Shown here: positions 56,141 to 64,000 of the stretch, one piece after another
Position numbering within the stretch: position 1 is the stretch's first letter
Layout of the letters: every line of letters begins with the position of its first letter
Assembly (NCBI RefSeq): GCF_042427585.1
Contig: NZ_JBHMFC010000034.1
Span: forward strand, 39,310 to 103,309
Direction: 5' to 3'
DNA: 64,000 bases
Origin: Pseudalgibacter ostreae
GTDB lineage: Bacteria; Bacteroidota; Bacteroidia; Flavobacteriales; Flavobacteriaceae
Notes under the pieces: model-generated
Told to the model about the DNA's origin: nothing
Database searches by the model: none
What the model saw: the letters and a program-made list of their open reading frames with translations, nothing else
Position numbers and translations under genes: made by a program

Positions 56141-56632
56141 TTATGATGGATCTACTAAAAATAATGGCTGATCGAATTCTACAGGAGAAGAGTCGTCCAC
56201 TAAAACTTTAACGATTTTTCCTGAAACCTCAGACTCTATTTCATTGAAAAGCTTCATGGCTTCAATAACACAAAGTACATCACCTTCTGCAATGGTTTGC
56301 CCCACCTCAACAAATAAAGGTTTATCTGGAGAAGGTTTTCTGTAAAATGTACCGATTATTGGTGATTTTATAGTAATAAGTTTTGAATTCTCATCTGCTT
56401 CTTGAGCAGGAACTACACTTGCTGTTTCCGTTTTTTGTGCTGGCGTTTCTTGTGAAATTGGCGCAACAGCTTGAGGCATTTGAGGTGCCACTGGTGTGTA
56501 ATGAATGGCAGTTGTCTCAGAATCTGACCCTGTTTTTATGGTGATTTTTATGTCATCCATCTCTAATTTAACCTCACTAGCCCCAGATTTGGCTACAAAC
56601 TTGATTAAGTTTTGAATCTCTTTGATATCCAT
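56141..56632 (-). CDS. accB: Acetyl-CoA carboxylase, biotin carboxyl carrier protein
   Basis: 163 residues. An N-terminal part (1-45) is followed by a Pro/Ala/Gln-rich linker (about 45-82) and a biotinyl domain (about 85-163) with IEAMKLFNEIESE, where Lys127 is the biotin site (EAMK). Carries carboxybiotin between AccC and the carboxyltransferase. It lies between fabH (37 bases upstream) and accC, as in most Flavobacteriaceae. Confidence 0.97.
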   Translation of the reverse strand: MDIKEIQNLIKFVAKSGASEVKLEMDDIKITIKTGSDSETTAIHYTPVAPQMPQAVAPISQETPAQKTETASVVPAQEADENSKLITIKSPIIGTFYRKPSPDKPLFVEVGQTIAEGDVLCVIEAMKLFNEIESEVSGKIVKVLVDDSSPVEFDQPLFLVDPS

Positions 56633-56669
56633 AATTCGCTTATTAATAATTTTTGGTTAGGTTAATGCA

Positions 56670-57662
56670 TTAATTATAGGCCCAAGTTAAGTATATGGCC
56701 CCCCAATTGAAACCGCCTCCAAAAGCAGCAAATATCAATTTGTCTCCTTTTTTTAGTTGCGATTCATAATCATTCAATAGCAGCGGTAATGTAGCAGATG
56801 TTGTGTTACCGTACTTATGAATATTTATCATTACTTTTTCTAAATCTAAATTTATTCTATTGGCGGTAGCATCAATAATACGTTTGTTTGCTTGATGCGT
56901 AACCAGCCAATCCACAGTGTCTTTTGTTAAGTTGTTTTTCTCCATTACCTTAACGGCTGCATCTGCCATACTCGATACTGCATTTTTAAAAACCGTTTTT
57001 CCTTCTTGAAATGCATATTGTTTTCCTTCTGCTAAAGCTTCTGGGTTTAAGGGGTATGAAGAACCGCCATAGGTAGCTTGAAGAAACTCGCGACCAGAAC
57101 CGTCGCTTCTTAAATACTCGTCATGCATGCCGAAATCTTCCATATTGGGCTCAAATAAGACTGCCCCAGCACCATCTCCAAAGATAATACACGTGGCTCT
57201 ATCCTTATAATTGATAATAGAAGACATTTTATCGGCTCCTATTAAAAGGACATTTTTATATCTTCCAGATTCAATATAACTAGCCGCTACAGACATGCCA
57301 TAAAGAAAACTAGAACAAGCAGCATCCATATCGAATGAAAAAGCGTTAACAGCTCCTATCTGTGTTGCAGTATAAGAAGCCGTAGAGGCCGCTTTCATAT
57401 CTGGTGTTGCTGTAGCAACGATCACCAATTCAATCTCTTTAGGATCTATCCCTTTTTTAGCGATAAGATCCTGTGCCGCCTTAATAGCTAAATAGGATGT
57501 GCCTTTTCCGTCTTCCTTAAGAATTCTGCGCTCCTTTATCCCTGTTCTTGAGGTGATCCACTCATCATTGGTATCTACCATCTCCTCCAGCATTTTATTC
57601 GTCAGCACATATTCTGGAACATAGGCTCCTACAGCTGTAATTGCCGCTGTTATTTTACTCAT
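56670..57662 (-). CDS. fabH: 3-oxoacyl-ACP synthase III (KAS III)
   Basis: Starts fatty acid chains by condensing an acyl-CoA with malonyl-ACP. 330 residues. The catalytic triad is visible: Cys116 in DMDAACSSFLYG, His256 in WLVTHQANKRI and Asn286 in HKYGNTTSA. First gene of the fabH-accB-accC unit. The upstream rpmF gene ends at a hairpin terminator, so fabH needs its own promoter in 57663-57795; no clean TAnnTTTG box is seen there. Confidence 0.97.
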   Translation of the reverse strand: MSKITAAITAVGAYVPEYVLTNKMLEEMVDTNDEWITSRTGIKERRILKEDGKGTSYLAIKAAQDLIAKKGIDPKEIELVIVATATPDMKAASTASYTATQIGAVNAFSFDMDAACSSFLYGMSVAASYIESGRYKNVLLIGADKMSSIINYKDRATCIIFGDGAGAVLFEPNMEDFGMHDEYLRSDGSGREFLQATYGGSSYPLNPEALAEGKQYAFQEGKTVFKNAVSSMADAAVKVMEKNNLTKDTVDWLVTHQANKRIIDATANRINLDLEKVMINIHKYGNTTSATLPLLLNDYESQLKKGDKLIFAAFGGGFNWGAIYLTWAYN

Positions 57663-57795
57663 ACCTTTATAATTAATTTGAACAAAACCGATTAAATACC
57701 TTTCAAAACATTAGAAACATCTTGAAAATTACTAAGTTTCGCTCTAATTGTGGTGCAAAGTAAGTTGTTTTTGTCTTATGTAAAAAACATATCAT

Positions 57796-57826
57796 AAAAA
57801 AAAACGCCCACATGTGAGCGTTTTAT
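57796..57826 (-). terminator. Terminator after rpmF
   Basis: Read on the minus strand: AAAACGC, then TCACATGTGG, then GCGTTTT, followed by a run of T (the A-run at 57796-57804 on the plus strand). The stem is GC-rich with a short CACATGTG centre. Confidence 0.75.
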
Positions 57827-57843
57827 ATATGCATGCATAGTAA

Positions 57844-58047
57844 TTATGCTACGTTTTCTACAGCTTCCGAGTTATCAATTAAAACCTGGCCTCTGTAATA
57901 AAGTTTACCTTCGTGCCAATGCGCTCTGTGATATAAGTGTGCTTCTCCTGTTGCAGAGCAAGTCGCAATTGTTGGCGCAGTTGCTTTGTAATGTGTTCTT
58001 CTTTTATCTCTTCTTGTTTTCGAGATTTTTCTTTTAGGATGTGCCAT
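57844..58047 (-). CDS. rpmF: 50S ribosomal protein L32
   Basis: 67 residues, highly basic N-terminus MAHPKRKISKTRRDKRRTHY, followed by CSATGEAHLYHRAHWHEGKLYYRG, the Bacteroidota form of L32 in which the four-Cys zinc site is reduced. Begins 7 bases after the DUF177 gene, its usual partner. Followed by a terminator. Confidence 0.97.
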   Translation of the reverse strand: MAHPKRKISKTRRDKRRTHYKATAPTIATCSATGEAHLYHRAHWHEGKLYYRGQVLIDNSEAVENVA

Positions 58048-58054
58048 CTTCTAG

Positions 58055-58600
58055 TTATTTATCCGTTAATAGTTTTTTTAATGTATTCCAACGAGGGTCA
58101 ATATCCTCTTCTTCTTCTTTAACATCTTTAAGCTTTGGGCTTAAAGCTTCTAATTTATCGAGTATATCTGATTTTAAGCTGCCGTCTTCCACTCCTGGAT
58201 GTACACGCTTTGTGGGTACTGAAAGTACAATCAACTCATATACATATTGCTGAATACTAACTTCGTAAGTGCCGTGTGGAACAATCAGTATATCTTCATA
58301 CTCATCATTATACTCCTCTCCAAACTTAATTACCAAATCAAATTCACTTTCTACCTCTTGATTATAAGGCTCATTGGTAACGTCGCAATTGACATTAACA
58401 GTGCCGTAAATTTTAAAATGTAAATCTAACAATGTCTCTTTCTTGTCTAATACAAGCGCAACATGCACATCTGCATCATTAAAATCCTCATACTCAAAAT
58501 ACTCAAAGAACTTTTTATCAATTTTATACTCAAAATGGTGCTTTCCTGTCTTTAATCCCACAAATGGAATTGTAAACTCTTTTAAAGGCTTCATTATCAC
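58055..58600 (-). CDS. DUF177/YceD-family protein
   Basis: 181 residues. The typical pattern is a beta-rich half (KEFTIPFVGLKTGKHHFEY), a central Cys in VNCDVTNEPYNQEVE, and an acidic C-terminal tail (DVKEEEEDIDPRWNTLKKLL). Homologues are encoded just before rpmF in most bacteria and are linked to 23S rRNA or ribosome biogenesis. An alternative start at 58594 (MKPLKEF) is likely, since the first ATG is only two codons earlier. Confidence 0.92.
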   Translation of the reverse strand: MIMKPLKEFTIPFVGLKTGKHHFEYKIDKKFFEYFEYEDFNDADVHVALVLDKKETLLDLHFKIYGTVNVNCDVTNEPYNQEVESEFDLVIKFGEEYNDEYEDILIVPHGTYEVSIQQYVYELIVLSVPTKRVHPGVEDGSLKSDILDKLEALSPKLKDVKEEEEDIDPRWNTLKKLLTDK

Positions 58601-58720
58601 ATCTATTTTGAGCCTGCAAATATATAAATTTTTATTTATGCCACAGTACTTATAAACATTTTTTTGTTTATATCTTTTTAACAGGCTATTTTAAGCACTT
58701 AACAGCTGATAACCAAAACA

Positions 58721-59773
58721 CTACCGCCGTTCACTTTTTGGAGCCTTCCTTAAGGTATTAGACGTAAGCTCTTGATATTCAGTTCTATTCTTAAAAACCT
58801 CAAGCGCTGTAAAAACAGCTTCTTTAAAGGAATTCTCTTCCGCTACACCTTTTCCTGCTATTTCAAAAGCGGTTCCATGATCGGGCGACGTTCTTATTTT
58901 ATTCAATCCTGCGGTAAAATTAACCCCTTTTCCAAAGGAGAGGGTTTTAAAAGGAATCAAACCTTGATCGTGATAAGACGCAATAATGGCATCAAAATTT
59001 TTATAATTGCTCGAACCAAAAAAACTATCGGCAGCATAGGGGCCGAAAACCAATTTGCCGGTTTCTTTAATTTTAAGCAAGGTTGGCCTTAAAACAATAT
59101 CGTCTTCATTACCGATAACACCATTGTCCCCATTGTGAGGGTTAATGCCCAAAACAGCAATTTTTGGTCGTTGGATATTAAAATCTTGTTTAAGTGTTTT
59201 ATAAACCGTGTTTATTTTTTGTTGAATTCGTTCTGGCGTAATATGGCTAGACACATCTTTAACAGGCACATGATCTGTAAGCAACCCTACTTTTAATGTA
59301 TCGGTTACCATAAACATTAAGCTTTCACCCCCAAGCTCCTGAGCTAAATAATCGGTATGTCCAGGGAATTTAAAACTTTCAGATTGAATACTGTGCTTGT
59401 TTATGGGCGCCGTAATCAAAACATCAACGTCACCATCTTTTAAAGCTTTTGTAGCCGCTTGTAATGATTTTATGGCATACTCCCCTATTTTAAGATCTTC
59501 TTTACCAAAGTCAATCTTAACGGGTTCGTTCCAGCAATTAAACACGTTTACTTTACCAATAATCACTTGCTTAATATCGTTCAGGCCATTAAAATTAATT
59601 TCAGAATTAAAATGGGTTTTAAGAAACGTCATGGTTTTTGCAGATGCAAAAATTACTGGTGTACAAAAATCCAGCATTCTGGCATCTTCAAAAGTTTTTA
59701 AAACGATTTCGCCTCCAATACCATTCAAGTCTCCTATGGATATCCCAACTATTATATTTTCTGAATTCTTCAT
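58721..59773 (-). CDS. pdxA: 4-hydroxythreonine-4-phosphate dehydrogenase
   Basis: Vitamin B6 synthesis: NAD-dependent oxidation of 4-phosphohydroxy-L-threonine. About 350 residues from the ATG at 59771-59773 (MKNSENIIVGISIGDLNG); the open frame extends to 59812, but that extra N-terminus is not typical. Marks: GHTDYLAQEL with a metal His, NPHNGDNGVIGNED, and IASYHDQGLIPFK with the second metal His. It is divergent from ribE across 65 bases. Confidence 0.95.
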   Translation of the reverse strand: MKNSENIIVGISIGDLNGIGGEIVLKTFEDARMLDFCTPVIFASAKTMTFLKTHFNSEINFNGLNDIKQVIIGKVNVFNCWNEPVKIDFGKEDLKIGEYAIKSLQAATKALKDGDVDVLITAPINKHSIQSESFKFPGHTDYLAQELGGESLMFMVTDTLKVGLLTDHVPVKDVSSHITPERIQQKINTVYKTLKQDFNIQRPKIAVLGINPHNGDNGVIGNEDDIVLRPTLLKIKETGKLVFGPYAADSFFGSSNYKNFDAIIASYHDQGLIPFKTLSFGKGVNFTAGLNKIRTSPDHGTAFEIAGKGVAEENSFKEAVFTALEVFKNRTEYQELTSNTLRKAPKSERR

Positions 59774-59838
59774 TAAAATTGACAACTTTTGTTCGTAGTT
59801 TTGATGATACAAATTTAACTAAATAAACAGATAATAAT

Positions 59839-60429
59839 ATGTTTACAGGAATTATTGAAGATATGGGCGTGGTTTCAGACTTAAAAAAGGAACAAGACAA
59901 TCTTCATATCTCTATAAAAAGCAAGCTCGCGCCCGAGTTAAAAATAGACCAAAGCGTGGCTCACAATGGCGTATGCCTAACCGTTGTAGCCATAGATAAG
60001 GATTATTACACTGTTACGGCCATATCGGAAACCTTAAGCAAAACAAATCTTGATTTAGTAAAATTGGGCGATTTAGTAAATTTAGAGCGCGCCATGAAAC
60101 TTGGCGATCGGCTTGATGGGCATATCGTGCAAGGCCATGTAGACCAAACTGCAGTATGCACCTCTGTAATAGACAAGAATGGCAGTTGGGAGTTTACATT
60201 CCAATATGATAGCCAGTTAAATAATGTTACCATAGAAAAAGGGTCCATAACCGTAAATGGCACAAGTTTAACTGTTGTAAACTCTCAAGAAAACGCGTTT
60301 AGCGTCGCCATTATCCCCTACACCTATGAGCACACAAATTTTAACCGTTTTGAAAAAGGAACTGTCGTTAATTTAGAATTTGATGTTTTAGGGAAATATG
60401 TTGCAAAACTTATGAGCCTTAATAAGTAA
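59839..60429 (+). CDS. ribE: Riboflavin synthase alpha subunit
   Basis: Joins two molecules of 6,7-dimethyl-8-ribityllumazine into riboflavin. 196 residues with two lumazine-binding repeats: the first starts MFTGIIEDMG and contains HNGVCLTVV; the second starts DGHIVQGHVD and contains KGSITVNGTSLTVV. The pseudo-duplicated layout and length are normal. No FMN riboswitch is recognised in the 65 bases upstream. Confidence 0.96.
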   Translation: MFTGIIEDMGVVSDLKKEQDNLHISIKSKLAPELKIDQSVAHNGVCLTVVAIDKDYYTVTAISETLSKTNLDLVKLGDLVNLERAMKLGDRLDGHIVQGHVDQTAVCTSVIDKNGSWEFTFQYDSQLNNVTIEKGSITVNGTSLTVVNSQENAFSVAIIPYTYEHTNFNRFEKGTVVNLEFDVLGKYVAKLMSLNK

Positions 60430-60435
60430 GGCGAT

Positions 60436-60633
60436 TTAAAGCACATTCTTTTTAAGGCATTTTTTCACCCCATAAACTAACGCCACAAATACCCCAACCC
60501 AAACACCTCCATCTATAGGAAGGCCTGGTGGTGGTGGTGGTGCTGGTACTGGTGGGCCCTGTGCATAAGCAGAAACACAGCTTACCAACACCACTAATAT
60601 TGCGGCTATTAATTTTTTATTTTGCATGGTCAT
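60436..60633 (-). CDS. Small secreted or membrane protein with a PID-CTERM-like tail
   Basis: 65 residues: signal peptide (about 1-25, ending AYAQ), a short proline run (GPPVPAPPPPP), then GLPIDGGVWVGVF, a hydrophobic span and the basic end VKKCLKKNVL. The P-I-D motif, transmembrane helix and basic tail match the layout of a small C-terminal sorting signal seen in Flavobacteria (PID-CTERM). There is almost no mature protein between the two signals. A start at 60627 (MQNKK) is possible. No sortase-like gene is in the window. Function is unknown. Confidence 0.65.
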   Translation of the reverse strand: MTMQNKKLIAAILVVLVSCVSAYAQGPPVPAPPPPPGLPIDGGVWVGVFVALVYGVKKCLKKNVL

Positions 60634-60946
60634 TACTAGAGTAAATGTATCAAATTAAATATAACACCATTTTTTCATGCGAAAAACGTCTGCAAAATAC
60701 TTAAAAAATCGATAATCCTCCTTATTAATTCTTTATTTGTGCTAAAAAACGCAATCTTTTCTGTAAACCTATTTTTTTTTATTAATTCCAGACCTCACAA
60801 ATTCCACTCCATAAGCGTTTTTTGAAACATCAAAACAAAAGCTACAATTAAAACTTGGGGCTAAATGAATAAAAGTTTTTTTTTAAAGCGCAATAACGTA
60901 TTTCATTCTATATTTTTGTTTTCACTCTTATCTTTGAAATTCAAGA
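60634..60946. promoter_or_regulatory. Upstream region of the R-M genes
   Basis: 313 AT-rich bases with long T-runs and no gene. Two TAnnTTTG boxes precede the methyltransferase: TATTTTTG (60911-60918) and TATCTTTG (60929-60936). If the second is used, the transcript starts only a few bases before the ATG. No C-protein or regulator gene is seen. Confidence 0.4.
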
Positions 60947-62182
60947 ATGCAAAAAGAAAAATTAAAAGTAGTTGAATTGTTTGCTGGCGTAGGCGGCTTT
61001 AGGCTCGGCCTTGAAAAAAGCAATTACGACATTGTTTGGAGCAATCAATGGGAGCCTTCTACAAAAGCCCAGCACGCTTCCATGGTTTACGAAAGCCGTT
61101 TTGGAACTAAAAACCACTCGAACGAAGATATTAACAACATTGTAACTAGAAATGTTGAAGATATTCCCGACCATGATGTATTGGTGGGGGGCTTTCCCTG
61201 CCAAGATTACTCTGTAGCAACCACCCTAAATAACTCAAAAGGTTTAAAAGGCAAAAAAGGTGTTCTTTGGTGGTCCATCCATAAAATATTAGAGACTAAA
61301 AAGAACAAGCCTAAGTATTTGTTTCTAGAGAATGTGGACCGGCTTTTAAAATCGCCAGCCAACCAAAGAGGAAGGGATTTTGCGGTGATGCTTAAAAGCT
61401 TAGACCACTTAGGCTATGCTGTAGAATGGCGCGTTATCAATGCCGCAGAATACGGTATGCCACAACGGCGAAAACGGGTTTTTTTTATTGGCTACCATAA
61501 AACGACTGCCTTATACAAAAGCCTCCAAAAATCTGAAAAAACAGATTGGTTAACCGAAAAAGGCGTTATTGCAGAAGCATTTCCGGTTGCCAAAACCAAG
61601 ACCATACATAAAATTGAGCTCGAAGGCGATTTAGTTGAAATTACCAATACCTTCAATACATCGGGAAAACTATCCCCCTTCCAAAATACAGGCTTACTCC
61701 TTCAGGGTAGCGTTTACACCACTAAAACAGTACCCAACTACAATGGCCCTAAAGTCGTTTTAGGAGATGTGCTTCAAAAAAACGAAGTTCCTATGGAATT
61801 CTTCATAGCCGAAAACGATAAACCCAAATGGGAGTACCTTAAAGGATCTAAAAAAGAGAAAAGGAGTACCAAAGAAGGGTTTGAATACCATTATAGCGAA
61901 GGAGGAATGATATATCCAGATGCACTGGATAACGCATCTAGAACCATAATAACTGGCGAAGGCGGAAAATCGCCTTCACGGTTTAAACATGTTGTCGCTA
62001 CTAAACACGGATTACGACGGCTGACTCCTGTAGAACTGGAACGGCTAAACATGTTCCCGGATAACCACACCAAACTTGAGGGCATTACAGACACTAAAAG
62101 AGCCTTTTTTATGGGCAACGCCTTGGTTGTAGGCATTATTGAAAAAATTGGTGCAGCACTTTATAACCAAATAAAATTATAA
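60947..62182 (+). CDS. DNA (cytosine-5-)-methyltransferase of a type II R-M system
   Basis: 411 residues with the C5-methylase motifs in order: I, LFAGVGGFRLGLEK (SAM binding); IV, VLVGGFPCQDYSVA with the catalytic Cys in PCQ; VI, LFLENVDRLL; VIII, YGMPQRRKRVFFIGY. Near the end come LTPVELERLNMFPDNH and the X motif GNALVVGIIEKIG. The variable region between (about residues 190-330) sets the recognition site and cannot be read by eye. The next gene starts 2 bases after the stop, with a GTG, consistent with a methylase-restriction enzyme pair. Genome-defence role, or a solitary regulator if the partner is inactive. Confidence 0.93.
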   Translation: MQKEKLKVVELFAGVGGFRLGLEKSNYDIVWSNQWEPSTKAQHASMVYESRFGTKNHSNEDINNIVTRNVEDIPDHDVLVGGFPCQDYSVATTLNNSKGLKGKKGVLWWSIHKILETKKNKPKYLFLENVDRLLKSPANQRGRDFAVMLKSLDHLGYAVEWRVINAAEYGMPQRRKRVFFIGYHKTTALYKSLQKSEKTDWLTEKGVIAEAFPVAKTKTIHKIELEGDLVEITNTFNTSGKLSPFQNTGLLLQGSVYTTKTVPNYNGPKVVLGDVLQKNEVPMEFFIAENDKPKWEYLKGSKKEKRSTKEGFEYHYSEGGMIYPDALDNASRTIITGEGGKSPSRFKHVVATKHGLRRLTPVELERLNMFPDNHTKLEGITDTKRAFFMGNALVVGIIEKIGAALYNQIKL

Positions 62183-62184
62183 AA

Positions 62185-62811
62185 GTGCCAGACTTTAAAC
62201 GCGATTTAAAACAAGAGGAAATACTATCTAGGTATCTGGATAATATCTATAAATCCAAAAAGCTCAAATTTGAAAGAATATGTGATATTAACCAACAACT
62301 ACAAGGCATTGATATTGTAATACACCATCATAAAGAAACCTATTTTATTGATGAAAAAGCACAGCTTCATTACCTAAATAAAGACTTGCCCACTTTTACG
62401 TTTGAACTGTCGTATTTAAATAAAAACAATCAAATAAAAGAAGGTTGGTTACTAGACAACCATAAGCTCACCCAATATTATTTTCTAATAACAGGAATAT
62501 TTTTAAAAGCTAACACAAAAACACTGTCACATATAAATGACATTGAAAAGCTGAAAATAATTAGCGTAAATAAACACAAGCTTATAAAACATTTAGCCCG
62601 CAGGGGGGTAACCCAGCATAAACTTCAAGAATACGACTACGATATAAGAAAAACAGCATCTTTTGGCAAAAACATCGTTGCAGAGTTGAAAGAAAAAGAC
62701 CAAGGATTACTATACTATACGGCACATTTATCAGAAAAACCGATTAATTTACAACTCCGGCTAGACTATTTAATAAGATTTCGTATTGCAAAAAAAATCC
62801 ATGATGCATGA
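62185..62811 (+). CDS. Putative type II restriction endonuclease (PD-(D/E)XK-like)
   Basis: 208 residues starting with GTG; no other start fits because the frame has no internal Met near the N-terminus. No family is recognised, but LQGIDIVIHHHKETYFIDEK contains Asp43 followed by Asp56-Glu57-Lys58, the spacing of a PD-(D/E)XK nuclease site. The C-terminal half is helix-rich and basic. It starts 2 bases after the methyltransferase stop, which gives the strongest support for a restriction role. Codon use and AT content look like its neighbours. The alternative is a helicase- or regulator-like accessory protein. Confidence 0.55.
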   Translation: MPDFKRDLKQEEILSRYLDNIYKSKKLKFERICDINQQLQGIDIVIHHHKETYFIDEKAQLHYLNKDLPTFTFELSYLNKNNQIKEGWLLDNHKLTQYYFLITGIFLKANTKTLSHINDIEKLKIISVNKHKLIKHLARRGVTQHKLQEYDYDIRKTASFGKNIVAELKEKDQGLLYYTAHLSEKPINLQLRLDYLIRFRIAKKIHDA

Positions 62812-62887
62812 ATAAGGACACCATCTATAATTAAGGTTTCTAAAAAATGAAGATTAAGAAATGTTATTAAAATACATTAGTGTCCGA

Positions 62888-62918
62888 TAAAAAAAGCCTC
62901 AATAACTGAGGCTTTTTT
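62888..62918 (+). terminator. Terminator after the R-M genes
   Basis: AAAAAGCCTCA (62891-62901) pairs with TGAGGCTTTTT (62907-62917) with a 5-base loop, followed by TTCG; a perfect 11-base stem with a T-run on both strands. It ends the methyltransferase-endonuclease unit 77 bases after the stop. Confidence 0.85.
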
Positions 62919-63060
62919 CGTACTATAGAAGAATTAATATCTTACCAAAAATTCAACTATGGGCAAAAGTAGGTCTAATAGACAAAATGGTTGGTAAAAT
63001 CTTCCTTATCCCTATTGTTTATTAGCTTTGAGGCAAATCAAAGGTTTTGAATAAAAAAAA

Positions 63061-63285
63061 TGTAAATTCTGTGATAGTTTAAACACAAATAAATACAGTA
63101 CTAGATTAAGTAAACAACGTTGCAAATGTTTGAATTGTAGCAAGATTTTTAATGGAGGAAAACAAATTTCAGTAGATTTTCTTTGGGATGAATATGCCAG
63201 AGGGAAACAAACTTATATACAACTAGCAGTCAAATATGGATGCTCAAAAAGAACAATCCAACGTAAACTAGATCTCTATCAAGTA
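63061..63285 (+). pseudogene. N-terminal part of an IS256-like zinc-binding transposase, cut by an assembly gap
   Basis: I read 75 codons from 63061: a zinc ribbon (CKFCDS, then CKCLNCSKIF) followed by a helix-turn-helix (YIQLAVKYGCSKRTIQRKL), ending at YQV before the N-run. No ATG lies in this frame; it is preceded by a stop at 63052-63054. A TTG at 63047 would reach it only if the A8 run (63053-63060) were nine A. So either a base is missing in the read, the gene is broken, or slippage is used. Confidence 0.65.
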
Positions 63286-63295
63286 NNNNNNNNNN
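63286..63295. other. Assembly gap (10 N)
   Basis: Ten N bases inside the transposase. The two sides are in the same gene but the true gap length is unknown; 10 is not a multiple of 3 and is probably a placeholder. Repeated IS copies are the usual cause. Confidence 0.98.
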
Positions 63296-63925
63296 CCTAA
63301 GAAGGTTATTGTTTTAATGGATACAACCTATTGGGGAAGAGGTTTTGGGTTAATGTTGTTTAAAGACGCATACAGTAAAGAAAATCTTCTTTGGTATTAC
63401 GTTAAATCAGAAACTAACGCATTGTACATAAAGGGTATTAAAGAACTGATATCTAAAGGTTTTGAGGTTGTAGCTATCGTTTGTGACGGAAGAAAAGGGT
63501 TGGTTGGAGCATTTAAAGACATACCTGTTCAGCTTTGTCAATTTCATCAAGTTGCAGCAATAAGAAGGTATATAACTAAAAACCCAAAAATGCCCGCTTC
63601 AATTGACTTAAAGTTTCATGTAGCTATGTTGAAAAACACTGATAAAGAATCATTTGAAGGAGGATTAAAAATGTGGTTTATTAAGTGGGAAAGCTTTTTA
63701 AATGAACGTACTATTAATATTGAAACAGGTAAAAGCTACTTCACCCATAAACAGCTTAGAAGTGCGTATAGAAGCCTTAACACTAACATGATATGGCTAT
63801 TTACTTGGTACGATAATTATGAATTAAATATTCCAAATACAACCAATATGATTGATGGCCATTTTTCTGATTTAAAAAACAAACTTAGAAATCATAATGG
63901 GTCAACGCAAAAAGTTGTGGAGTAA
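63296..63925 (+). CDS. Catalytic part of an IS256-like transposase (variant zinc-binding type)
   Basis: Open frame from the gap (PKKVIVLMDTTYWGRGFGLM) to a TAA at 63923-63925. It shows VIVLMDTT with a first acidic residue, VAIVCDGRKGLVGAF with the second Asp plus QLCQFHQVAAIRRYI, and later TTNMIDGHFSDLKNKLRNHNG, the place of the C-terminal catalytic acid. Together with the zinc-ribbon fragment at 63061 this is one transposase of the Bacteroidota zinc-binding IS256 relatives. The first ATG after the gap is at 63317, but it is not the real start. The element's right end would lie at or beyond the window edge. Confidence 0.75.
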   Translation, partial: PKKVIVLMDTTYWGRGFGLMLFKDAYSKENLLWYYVKSETNALYIKGIKELISKGFEVVAIVCDGRKGLVGAFKDIPVQLCQFHQVAAIRRYITKNPKMPASIDLKFHVAMLKNTDKESFEGGLKMWFIKWESFLNERTINIETGKSYFTHKQLRSAYRSLNTNMIWLFTWYDNYELNIPNTTNMIDGHFSDLKNKLRNHNGSTQKVVE

Positions 63926-64000
63926 CTAAAAAAGAAAGAACTTTGGAGCAAAAATTTCTATGTCCTCTGATTCACTTTTATCTATTGCCAATTTATTACT

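Noticed and set aside
59397..59798. Plus-strand open frame of 133 codons inside pdxA
   Set aside because: Antisense shadow of pdxA; no signal or domain pattern.
62881..62890. TGTCCGATAA as the left end of the insertion sequence
   Set aside because: It resembles some IS ends, but no matching inverted copy is visible before the window ends and no target duplication can be checked.
1..64000. CRISPR array, tRNA or rRNA genes
   Set aside because: No regularly spaced repeats, cloverleaf-like sequences or rRNA stretches were noticed on either strand.

Overview
The window looks like the chromosome of a marine-type Flavobacteriaceae (Bacteroidota). The supporting signs are low GC, SusC/SusD pairs, a hybrid two-component regulator, C-terminal type IX secretion sorting domains, many lipoproteins with acidic or Ser-rich starts, the flavobacterial housekeeping order accC-accB-fabH-rpmF-DUF177-pdxA-ribE, and TAnnTTTG-like promoter boxes instead of E. 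coli-type -10 boxes. All calls come from reading the sequence; no database search was run.

Positions 1-39054 form one large polysaccharide utilisation locus (PUL) whose enzymes point to glycosaminoglycans, mainly heparan sulfate. It contains two heparinase II/III-type (PL12-like) lyases, the start of a chondroitinase-ABC-like (PL8) lyase at the left edge, two GH88 unsaturated uronyl hydrolases and four type I sulfatases. The sulfatases include an iduronate-2-sulfatase-like, an N-sulfoglucosamine-sulfohydrolase-like and a GlcNAc-6-sulfatase-like enzyme. There are also two SusC/SusD pairs, a surface lipoprotein with Calx-beta and CBM96-like parts, a type IX secreted binding protein, an MFS sugar importer, a ROK sugar kinase, a NagB-deacetylase fusion and a 1364-residue hybrid two-component sensor. 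They fall into about five transcription units: 8176->1 (minus), 11195->8353 (minus), 11977->17499 (plus), 25002->18037 (minus, hairpin terminator) and 34555->25518 (minus, hairpin terminator). The HTCS gene is on the plus strand at 34960. Inferred flow: lyases cut the chain at or outside the surface, SusCD imports the unsaturated fragments, sulfatases strip sulfate, GH88 removes the unsaturated uronate, and MFS/ROK/NagB send the hexosamine to glycolysis.

Positions 39121-47402 hold an envelope cluster: three unrecognised lipoproteins, two small outer-membrane barrels and a delta-60-repeat protein with a type IX sorting tail, around a LytTR response regulator/histidine kinase pair. Positions 47530-52985 hold a secreted nuclease/phosphatase-like protein divergent from a TonB receptor plus DUF5689 lipoprotein.

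Positions 53039-60429 are core genes: a PH-domain membrane protein, a GreA/B-like protein, mtgA, accC, accB, fabH, rpmF, DUF177, pdxA and ribE. After them come a small PID-CTERM-like protein, a C5 cytosine methyltransferase coupled to a probable PD-(D/E)XK endonuclease (a likely type II restriction-modification system), and an insertion sequence of the zinc-ribbon IS256-like kind. The IS is interrupted by an assembly gap at 63286-63295. The most interesting items are the unassigned Tat-exported toroid protein at 11977, the NagB-PIG-L fusion, the R-M pair, the decayed gene plus nested inverted repeats at 27520-27790, and the PID-CTERM-like protein.
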